Position numbers and translations under genes: made by a program. DNA of 27,033 nucleotides from Conidiobolus incongruus B7586 (lineage: Eukaryota; Entomophthoromycota; Entomophthoromycetes; Entomophthorales; Conidiobolaceae): the NCBI GenBank assembly GCA_000697335.1, contig JNEM01009873.1, positions 1 through 27,033 on the forward strand, written 5' to 3'. The notes beneath the pieces were generated by a model that was not told where the DNA came from, searched no databases, and worked only from the letters and a program-made list of their open reading frames with translations. This document shows, in pieces, positions 19,447 to 27,033 of this stretch (within the stretch, counting starts at the first letter, position 1; each line of letters begins with the position of its first letter).

Positions 19447-20627
19447 ACAACCAAAAGATCCTAGCACCAAACGAATACCTGTGCATTGAATAATTATAAA
19501 ATCAAATCTGAATACTTTTACTTAATAACAATCATTATCATTTCAAAATCTAATCTCTATCACCCTCTTGCATCTATCATATAGATCCCTATCTTATCTC
19601 AAATCTACCAATACTATTTTATTTCCATTAAGCATTTATTCAGGTAATGACAATTGAGAAAAACTTGTCATTAGTATGATCACATTGTTATCCAAATTCC
19701 CGATTTGGCTATTATACACACTATATTTTCTCATGGTTTAAGTTATCAATTTGTTTTTCTTTTTTATTATCTTTAAATATTGGTTTAGTATATTTAAGGG
19801 TTATTAAAACTTGAATTATAAATGAACTAATTCAAATTAATTTTCTGAAAATAACTTTTTTAAATTCTATTGATTATATCAGTTTTTAATTACCGATAAT
19901 AATGTATAAATAGCTACAATATACTGTTTTAATATTGGTAAATTAATCAATTTTTCAAATAACTCATTTTCGATTTTTTAACCTCTAATTTAAGATTGAA
20001 AAATAATTAGTTTTGATTTCTATTTATAATCTGAGATATAATTCTTAAATATTAAAAAAATTCTATTTATTTTTACAATTCATTAAATTCAAAATTTATT
20101 TCAATGGTTTTATCAATTCTTATTATAATATTTTTCAAAAGCTAAATTAAATAAAAAAATTAATTTAAATCATTGAAATCATAACAATATATGCTATAAT
20201 ATATTTGTTGTAATGTTTTTAATCTATTTTCTTGATTTGAATCACTTATTCTGAATTTAAATAATTTTTACTTTACTTCTAGTTCTATTATTGAATAATA
20301 TTAAAAAATTTTAATTTATTAATTTTTTATCTTTAATAAATATGATATCATTTTAATTTTAATTTTATTCAATAAACTTTGAATAAGGTAATTAAATATA
20401 TTTATAAAGCTATTCAATAAATAAAATTCGATCTATAGTCAAGAATCATATATAAATTAATAATCATAAAAATCTATTATATAAAACTGATATTAATAAT
20501 GATATCAATATTAATATATTAATAAATTCATCCTTATAAAGAGATCCTTCTAATTCTATCAATTAAAAAATTAACAACATTAATATAGTTTAATGAATAT
20601 AATAATTACTTTAATAAATTCTTCAGC
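19447..20627. other. AT-rich region downstream of malate dehydrogenase
   Basis: The first 250 bases are less AT-rich and form the likely 3' UTR and terminator zone of malate dehydrogenase. The rest is low-complexity A/T DNA without a frame or RNA gene. Confidence 0.5.
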
Positions 20628-20942
20628 TCAATTCAATGGTATATTCCAACCTATAGAAAGATCTCGAACCTTTAAAGCGTCCTCAAATGTGGTACGTTCC
20701 AAAATATATTTATTCAAATTCTCAAGTTTGAATTAGCTTCTTTGAACAATAATAGTCATTCCATTAACAAACCTTGTGAATTTTAATAGAAGTCCCACGG
20801 TTTAGGGATATTTGCAAGTTATTAGTAAATCATTGGGACTGGCTAGATTGACGGTGCGTGCTTTGTTGAATGGACAATACACTTCCACGAGGTCAATGCG
20901 ACCCAAATCCCATATAGAATCTGCCACCAGATTTGGCTTGCG
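20628..20942 (-). pseudogene. Coding relic, possibly a retrotransposon (LINE) endonuclease tail
   Basis: One minus-strand frame from 20942 to TGA 20628-20630 (105 codons including the stop) carries two internal TAA codons at 20802-20804 and 20733-20735. A TGA at 20943-20945 lies just upstream of it. The peptide is clearly protein-like. A KPNLVAD segment is followed by RIDLVEVYCPFNKA, then a ser/pro/asn stretch, FVNGMTIIVQ, and an acidic-aliphatic end with ALKVRDLSIGW. The PNLVxD...DLVEVxxPF spacing recalls the PD-(D/E)XK restriction-like endonuclease at the C-terminus of some non-LTR retrotransposons. That is a guess by pattern. The region to about 21090 stays unusually GC-rich, and protein-like patches in another frame upstream (HHDINRYRIACDA at about 20955-20994) suggest the relic is longer and has a frame change. 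Confidence 0.42.
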
Positions 20943-21707
20943 TCACAGGCGATTCGATACCTATTGATGTCATGATGTGGTTGAGTTGGCATTCAACATT
21001 GCCTTATTTACTAGAACACCTGTTGGGAATTTACAACTTTTGCAAAATACTGTTCACTAATACAATCATCGCTGTAGCTCTATCCATCAGTTAGTTCAGA
21101 TATAGATCTGTTGAAATTTTTACTTTGGCAAATTTTACATATGCAAGCATAACTGTATTAGTGAAATTCGTACCAGAACTATTTAATCTCAATTTTCGCT
21201 TTAATTTCTATTTATTTAAATAATAATTTCTTATGATACTGTTATACACTCCTTCTAAACCAATATAAACAGTATTTTCATAATAATAACTATTATAATT
21301 TTAAAGAACCTGAGATTTTATTAACTCAATTAAAAGGTAAATTTAAACTTAGAATATTCTGGATAATTATCCTTAAATAAAGCTTAAATTATATTAGATG
21401 ATAATTATTCTTCCATTTTGATAATTAAGATATTTTAAATCTGTATCAAAGTATATTTTAAAAGTTAATTCAATAATTGTGATAGTTTATCTATCATAAA
21501 TTCCAATATCTTTTTCAACAGCTTATACAGCTTTATATTTGTATAATTTTAGTTTCAAGTTATTTGGGTCTAATTCTATATTAATTAATTACAATTTTTT
21601 CAAATAATGCTTATGGAGTGACTTGATTTTAAGATAGATATTTTATTGGATGAGTTTTATTATGGGATTGGAATTGTAATTGAATATTCAAGGTATATTA
21701 CTCTGTA
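20943..21707. other. Relic upstream part, then AT-rich spacer
   Basis: 20943-21090 is GC-richer and probably belongs to the relic just described, in a shifted frame. From 21100 to the nitrilase stop the DNA is AT-rich with no frame of note, and it should contain the nitrilase 3' UTR. Confidence 0.4.
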
Positions 21708-22697
21708 TTAGAGTTTAGATTTGTTATTGTTTTTCATATCTTTTTGATTCCCTCTGTGATTAGAAAAATGATCAATATTAACTAATTTGAAAATATCTGG
21801 TCGAGAATAATGTCCAACTACGTCAAAATCCCATCTTGAACCAATGATTTCACTCATATCAATGTCTGCATATAAAATATCTTCCTTCTCCCAAAGTGGA
21901 CCTGCTAATATTTTGCCCAAGGGACTGACGATACAACTACCTCCTCGTATATACACAGCTTCTGGGTCTTGGCTTAACATAGTTGGATAATCATTTGGGA
22001 AGTCCTTCCGTCTTAGAAATTGACAACTCGAAAACACAAAACATCTTCCTTCCTTTGCAATATGCCTCATAGAGCTTACAAAAGTCTCTCGATCATCCAC
22101 AGTAGGAGCACAATACAACTGGATATTTTGGTGATACATATGCGTTCTAACCAATGGCATGTAATTCTCCCAACAAATCACACATCCCAAATTCCCGATA
22201 GATGTCTCGAATACTTGAAGTGTATCCTGGTCTCCCATACCCCACACCATTCTTTCGCCACCTGTCGGCATTAATTTGCGACGTTTCCCCAAATACCCTA
22301 AGGAGGGATCTACAAATACAATGGTGCAGTATAGGGTACCCCCATATCGTTCTGTACAGCCTACCACCAAAAAGATTTTTAAGTGTTTAGCTAACGCTAC
22401 CAGTTCATCAACTATTGGACCAGGAATGTCGATGGCACTCCTATAATAAATTTCAAAGTATTTACGACCTTCTTGGGGTCTTACTCCCACAGCACTTCCG
22501 AATGTGGTACCCCTAGGGTAACCAGATAGAAAACATTCTGGAAATATTACGAGTTTGGCACCATTGTCAGCTGCTCGTTTGGATAATATTTTCAGTTTTT
22601 GGAGACTTGCTTCCAAGTTGAAACTGATACTTGCAGCTTGGATTACTGCAGCCTTGAATTTTGAAGATTGTAAACAATTAGTATTTTTGTTTGACAT
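21708..22697 (-). CDS. Nitrilase with C-terminal peroxisomal signal SKL
   Basis: A 329-residue carbon-nitrogen hydrolase of the true nitrilase branch, converting nitriles to carboxylic acids and ammonia. The catalytic triad is complete: Glu54 in FPECFLSGYPRG, Lys141 in KRRKLMPTGGER, and Cys175 in CVICWENYMPL. CWEN followed by MPL is the nitrilase signature, whereas amidases of the superfamily differ. The C-terminal block VGHYSRPDIF is also typical. Length is near the usual 310-370. The last residues are NNNKSKL, a textbook PTS1, predicting import into peroxisomes. The natural substrate cannot be told from sequence. Cyano-amino acids or arylaliphatic nitriles are possible. The gene is a single exon. 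ATG 22697 is the first in frame, before an N-terminus that starts the conserved beta strand at about residue 15. A TATA box and a perfect TGACGTCA lie 75-95 bases upstream. Codon use is moderately AT-rich. Confidence 0.95.
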   Translation of the reverse strand: MSNKNTNCLQSSKFKAAVIQAASISFNLEASLQKLKILSKRAADNGAKLVIFPECFLSGYPRGTTFGSAVGVRPQEGRKYFEIYYRSAIDIPGPIVDELVALAKHLKIFLVVGCTERYGGTLYCTIVFVDPSLGYLGKRRKLMPTGGERMVWGMGDQDTLQVFETSIGNLGCVICWENYMPLVRTHMYHQNIQLYCAPTVDDRETFVSSMRHIAKEGRCFVFSSCQFLRRKDFPNDYPTMLSQDPEAVYIRGGSCIVSPLGKILAGPLWEKEDILYADIDMSEIIGSRWDFDVVGHYSRPDIFKLVNIDHFSNHRGNQKDMKNNNKSKL

Positions 22698-22771
22698 TTT
22701 TATTTAAATATTTACAATTTGGTTAACTCAAATTTAAGAAATATCAATTTCAAAAGGTGCCTCAGTAGTTT

Positions 22772-22779
22772 TTATATAA
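22772..22779 (-). promoter_or_regulatory. TATA box of the nitrilase gene
   Basis: Read on the minus strand it is TTATATAA, about 75 bases before the ATG and just downstream of the TGACGTCA site. Confidence 0.5.
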
Positions 22780-22784
22780 TATGA

Positions 22785-22792
22785 TGACGTCA
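22785..22792. promoter_or_regulatory. Perfect CRE/ATF palindrome TGACGTCA
   Basis: An eight-base perfect palindrome sits six bases upstream of the nitrilase TATA box and 88 bases before its ATG. This is the canonical site for ATF/CREB bZIP factors. A CpG-containing 8-mer is rare by chance in DNA this AT-rich. Further TGAC half-sites follow at 22822-22830 and 22833-22838. Confidence 0.6.
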
Positions 22793-22821
22793 GCTCTTGA
22801 ATTCTGACATCAATTTGCTTT

Positions 22822-22838
22822 TGACAGTCATTTGACTC
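22822..22838. promoter_or_regulatory. Additional bZIP-like sites (TGACAGTCA, TGACTC)
   Basis: TGACAGTCA at 22822-22830 is a palindromic variant with an extra centre base. TGACTC at 22833-22838 is the core Gcn4/AP-1 half-site. With the CRE they make a cluster within 55 bases upstream of the nitrilase. Function is inferred from motif only. Confidence 0.35.
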
Positions 22839-24588
22839 CAATCTTTAATTTTGATTTATTAATTTAATATTTATCATAAACTATAATTATAATAAAGATG
22901 TTGGAAAAATTCTCATGGTTGATATTCGAAAATAAACTGATATTATTAACCAATCATCATTTATATATGAATATAGTTTGAATATATGTAATTTCCAAAT
23001 TCTTTTGAGGATTTTAATGCATAAGTAAGTTAGTCTACATCAGCTATTTTTCAAAGAATCAATTTATAATTAGAAATAATGGAATCAAATTGAATAATCC
23101 TGTTTTCAAAAAAATATATACCATAATAAGAATGGTTTCTTTAAAATTGTAATATTTACAAAAATGAATAAGATTTAGTAGCATCGTTATTTCAAATAAG
23201 GAAATAAATTTCTTTAAAGTTAGTAAAGTACCAATGTTTATTAATTTAATGGAGTTTATTCTAAAAAAATTGGTTAATTCAAATTTGTTGGAAAATTAAA
23301 ATTTGACAAATTTTGTCTTACAATATTGCCGAATTAAATTAATTGATTTTTATTTATAGATAGAAATAAGGTAGTAATTTTAGAAATCATCACTAAGTTA
23401 CATAACTTGCAAAAAGTTTACGTAGCTATTAATTATAATAATGAATTAAAACTATTAGGCTCATATCATTATTGAATTATATATTTTAAATAATTTTAAA
23501 TATTTCTTTTTTTTTAATCTAATCAAAATGAATTTTATAATTAATTACTATATGTAGATATGAGAAATTACTCTAAAAGTTCAGACCTCAGTGAATATCA
23601 TAATATTTCATGAATTTTATAATTTCCCTAAAATTTTATATAAATTATTATAATATAAATTTAATTAAATTTCGATTTAATATTGGAATGTGATATAAAG
23701 TATTGATTAAATAATATATTAGTAAATGTTTATTTATTTTGAGTTTAAAATCATACAAAATTGAAAATGAAATCAAATTTTAAAAGAATATATATTTATA
23801 TTTTACAAAATTTGAAATTGATATAATGATTATAGTATTAGTAAACATAAACAGTAACTTTCTTAATTTTGTAAACGTAATTTGATTTTAATAAATTATA
23901 TAATCTAATAATATTAATTGTATTCATTCAATTATACCTAGTTTGAATAATTTAAATAATTTAAATAATTATATACTATTCTTCCCCAAGACTTATACAT
24001 TCCTTAATGAAAATTGGACACTAAGTTATAAATATAAGACTCAATTTTATATTGTCCTAAATATTTTAAATCAAATTTATTTATCAATCAAAGTAACAAT
24101 AAGTATAGTTTTTTGAGATCAAATAAAATTATTAAAATTAATTGTGACAAATATGTTCCAATTTTATTAAAAGCACATATAAACTAGAAAATGATTAATA
24201 ATTTAATCATATTGCTATCTCTCATTAAACACTGTTCGCAATTACATTTGACTAAAACCTTTAGGATTTGATATATATTTATCACAATTTAAAATTTTTA
24301 AATGAATAATTAAGATATTTAATTAGTGAGATAATAGATAACTAAATTTATTTATTTAATTAATTATAAAACAAGTTTACCTAATTTTATATATAAAATT
24401 TATTGGCTAGTTATATTATCTATGAAACTAAATTATGAATATATTCAAACTATTAATATTATTAATTAACTTTAACAAAATAATACCTTTAAATAATGTT
24501 GTATTAATACGTTTAATCTTTTCTTTTTCTCTCTCTCTAAATTTATAAAATTTTTCAATTTAATATTAATTTAAAAACTTTAATTCAA
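22839..24588. other. 1.7-kb AT-rich intergenic region
   Basis: It separates the divergent nitrilase and F-box genes. Around 23090-23340 the plus strand reads as broken, protein-like Ile/Phe/Lys-rich pieces, and I cannot assign them. A CT-repeat (about 24524-24538) lies in the likely F-box promoter. Otherwise it is low-complexity A/T DNA. Confidence 0.45.
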
Positions 24589-24637
24589 GTAAGTTACTTT
24601 AAAATTTTAATAATATTAATATTAATATTAATATTCA

Positions 24638-24668
<31 letters not shown>

Positions 24669-24670
24669 AG
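24589..24670 (+). other. Probable 5'UTR intron of the F-box-like gene
   Basis: AA/GTAAGT at 24589 is a full donor consensus, identical to the TIM50 introns. TTATAG ends at 24670, one base before A-ATGG. The 82-bp interval is mostly TAATAT and TTA repeats, with TTAAT-type branch-like sequences. No upstream ATG is spliced into frame, so the intron would lie in the 5' UTR. The donor match and acceptor position are suggestive but not proof. Confidence 0.4.
24641..24669. repeat. (TTA)n microsatellite before the F-box-like ATG
   Basis: About nine TTA units end three bases before the ATG, preceded by TAATAT repeats (24610-24634). Length variation here would change the 5' UTR, or the length of the intron if it is spliced. 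Confidence 0.85.
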
Positions 24671-24671
24671 A

Positions 24672-26123
24672 ATGGAAAGGCAACTCTCGAATAGCGATTT
24701 TGAAGTTGATATTGAAGGATATCTCCCTAATCAACGTAATTATATCATTTTTATCAAGAGTTTCGGCCATATTTCACCTTACCTGAGCGCTTGGGATCTT
24801 TACGTTCTTCGAATGGTGAATCGCCAGCTTTACAACTTGGCTATGCCACCCTTTCTTTCCCAAATCCAAATTGGAATCCCTCGAAACGAAAACAGCAGTT
24901 TGGACGATAATGTGGCTAGAAAGCTCAAATACATGAGCAGAACAGCCAATTTTATCCTCACCTTTTCCCACCACTCGTACTTCATTCAAAAAATAAACCT
25001 GGCATGGAATCTTGACCAATTTACTTTTAAAATATTTTTTCAGACCTTCCACAACATTACAAACCTAGGGTTATTTAGAATGAAAATCAGCGAAATGGAT
25101 ATGGCCTACATCTTATCCAGATTGGTTAATCTAGAAGCTATGAATTTAAATCGATCCTTGATTATAGCTAACGCTGGTACCTCTAAAAGGTTCGAGGGAA
25201 TCCTTTTGCCCCGAACCTTTACCACGCTCTATTTGGATTCTCTTACCTTGGTGGATGGTCCACGCACTATTATAAAATATTTTCAAAATCATAAATATTT
25301 TGAAAATATTTATATTGATGATAGGAAAAATATTAACGGTATCCAATTCCTTTTTGGCTCCTCCCCACGACTCAACACTTTAGAATTACTCCTTCCACCA
25401 CCTTCGAGTTATGCTGTATACTTCCAAGAAGATAGCATTTTAGAAATTATATTGAAGAACGCACCAAGGATCCACGATCTTAGTATTAAAAAGGACGATT
25501 TAAACCAAAAGGATTTAGAATCAATTATAAACAACTTCGACGCGCTTAATACATTAAAATTGGGTGGAGAATGCCATAATCTCTCTCAAAATGACGAAAT
25601 CCCTGAACGCAACTACACCCTTTACCATGGTCCGCTACACGTAAGAAGATTGGTAATCGATACGGGCTCATTTCCCCCTCAAGTCTTCTCAAATTTTTTT
25701 ACAATATTAAACGTTGATCACTTATTGATCAAAATTGATATTATCAACGATCAATTTGTTGACATTTTATCTAAAGTCCGCCACTTACAAGAACTTACCA
25801 TCGATTGCAGCCTTACCGATCTTCAGCCTAATAAAATCAACTACTTATTACAGGTCCTCGGTCAAGCTCACGATATCATCGGATCCAAAGGGTGCGTAGA
25901 GAAAATCACATTTATTAATCTCAACATTCTTCACCTGTACCCGGACCAATTGACACAATTAAATAACTTAAAAAAAATTGTGTTTAAACTGCCCGCAGAA
26001 ATTTTCAGCAATTTTCCCATTATCAACCAATTCTATCATCAATTACAACTATTCAATCATTTTCTCTACGATATTCAACCAACTAATGCTCAAATTTATA
26101 TTACTTTAACCAAATGTAATTAA
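24672..26123 (+). CDS. F-box-like/leucine-rich repeat protein
   Basis: A 483-residue soluble protein, likely a substrate-recognition subunit of an SCF ubiquitin ligase. Residues about 30-66 (FGHISPYLSAWDLYVLRMVNRQLYNLAMPPFL) are spaced like an F-box: a hydrophobic start, then L..LR.VNRQ.YNLA.P, which usually binds Skp1. The canonical LP at the start is absent, so it is a divergent F-box. Residues about 100-470 form irregular Leu/Ile-rich repeats of 25-30 residues (LVNLEAMNLN, FTTLYLDSLTLV, SPRLNTLELLLP, FDALNTLKLGG, VRHLQELTIDC, LNNLKKIVFKL), as in F-box LRR proteins that display targets. There is one coding exon, AT-biased codons and no signal peptide. ATG 24672 is the first in frame, right after the microsatellite and probable acceptor site. 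The target is unknown. Such genes form large lineage-specific families in several fungi. Confidence 0.8.
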   Translation: MERQLSNSDFEVDIEGYLPNQRNYIIFIKSFGHISPYLSAWDLYVLRMVNRQLYNLAMPPFLSQIQIGIPRNENSSLDDNVARKLKYMSRTANFILTFSHHSYFIQKINLAWNLDQFTFKIFFQTFHNITNLGLFRMKISEMDMAYILSRLVNLEAMNLNRSLIIANAGTSKRFEGILLPRTFTTLYLDSLTLVDGPRTIIKYFQNHKYFENIYIDDRKNINGIQFLFGSSPRLNTLELLLPPPSSYAVYFQEDSILEIILKNAPRIHDLSIKKDDLNQKDLESIINNFDALNTLKLGGECHNLSQNDEIPERNYTLYHGPLHVRRLVIDTGSFPPQVFSNFFTILNVDHLLIKIDIINDQFVDILSKVRHLQELTIDCSLTDLQPNKINYLLQVLGQAHDIIGSKGCVEKITFINLNILHLYPDQLTQLNNLKKIVFKLPAEIFSNFPIINQFYHQLQLFNHFLYDIQPTNAQIYITLTKCN

Positions 26124-27033
26124 ATTTGATATTATTATTTTTTATTTTTCTACTTCCAGATACACCAAACTGTCACTACATTTTATTACCCTCAACACCT
26201 ACTCATTAAATCATAATTTAATGAATAATACATTTTTATTCTCCAATAAACTTCCTTTCCCCCTTTCTACCAAATTTTTATATTATCGAATATATATTAT
26301 TTATATTTAATTGATATATAACTTTATAATACTTTTTTTTAATTAAAATATTATAAATTAAATAATATTTAATATTTTTATTATTAAAAAAATCTCATTA
26401 AAATATAAATTAATAAATATAATAATTGATATAATAAATTTAATAATTCGTTAAGAAATTTTTATTAATTTAAAAATTTTTGGAATAATAAATCTCGCAA
26501 TATTAAATTAATTAAATAATACTCTATTTTATGTTTTTTATATAAATCAAATTTATTTAAATTGAGAATTATATTTAAAACAATGGTATATTATTTATAT
26601 ATATAAAGTTTATCATCAATATATAGATATAATATTAAAATAAAAGTTCAATAATTTAAAAAAAATTTTTTTTTAAAAATATTGGTAAGATGTCAAGAAT
26701 CCTTCTAAGCTGACAAGATGCAAATATTTTACAGAAGGGTACATTTTAACCCCTTGTTCTAAGTACTTGTGATATTCTAAAAATTCCATTTTATTAGCCA
26801 CTTTTTAAGAAATTTGAATTAATTAAATTATTTAAATTTTCTCAAATAATCGCTCTCTTCTATTTTATTTACTTTAATTTTATTCTTTCTTTTATATTTT
26901 TACTTACTTTTTCTTTTGGTTATTTACCTAATATTTCATTCTCTTTTATGTCATTCCTTTTCTCGAGTAAGTTTACATTCCTACACTTCTATCTTCAGGG
27001 ATGAAGTTTTAAAACTTTAGATTATACAAGTAA
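26124..27033. other. AT-rich region to the window end
   Basis: The first 150 bases are the likely 3' UTR of the F-box-like gene. 26290-26660 is nearly pure A/T. From about 26690 it is less AT-rich, and 26830-26990 is strongly pyrimidine-rich on the plus strand, like a promoter or 5' UTR for a gene starting beyond the right edge. No coding sequence is visible inside the window. Confidence 0.4.

Noticed and set aside
18657-19489. Several ORFs of 68-140 codons over malate dehydrogenase in other frames
   Set aside because: Shadows of the GC-richer malate dehydrogenase coding sequence, with no independent protein character.

Overview
The window is a piece of a very AT-rich eukaryotic nuclear chromosome, most likely fungal. 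The evidence is a spliced TIM50 gene with two very short introns (54 and 58 bp, GTAAGT...TAG), nuclear-type tRNA genes with internal Pol III promoters, and compact intron-poor genes for malate dehydrogenase and a nitrilase. It also holds a single-exon seven-helix membrane protein and an F-box-like protein. Extreme AT richness with orphan seven-helix and F-box genes fits an early-diverging fungus of the Conidiobolus/Entomophthorales kind, but that placement is inference.

Layout. 1-5117 is gene-poor AT-rich DNA with decayed-looking patches. 5180-5965 (+) is an orphan 7-TM protein. 6374-6568 (-) may be a membrane-protein relic. 7262-8538 (+) is a full-length dead mariner (DD34D) transposon with TIRs and TA flanks. 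9179-14735 is an unusual block: two identical tRNA-Thr(AGU) genes face outward at its ends. Each has a divergently oriented 73-codon gene beside it, and the two small proteins are paralogues, so the ends form an inverted duplication. Inside lie a second, more decayed mariner copy in opposite orientation (10131-11370) and the three-exon TIM50 gene (11685-13122, -). 17265-17540 (-) is an unrecognised gene relic. 18448-19446 (+) is malate dehydrogenase. 20628-20942 (-) is another coding relic. 21708-22697 (-) is a nitrilase ending in the peroxisomal signal SKL. 24672-26123 (+) is the F-box-like gene, probably with a 5'UTR intron. The remainder is AT-rich spacer.

The genes do not form a pathway. 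TIM50 (mitochondrial import) and malate dehydrogenase are housekeeping genes with comparatively GC-rich codons. The nitrilase, 7-TM and F-box genes look like accessory or expanded families. The two most interesting signals are (1) the inverted tRNA-Thr plus small-gene modules flanking TIM50, and (2) the mariner pair. The open-frame copy of the pair has eleven in-frame stops, all TAA or TAG, mostly where Trp or Gln is expected, and no frameshift. That pattern suggests C-to-T/G-to-A hypermutation of repeats.
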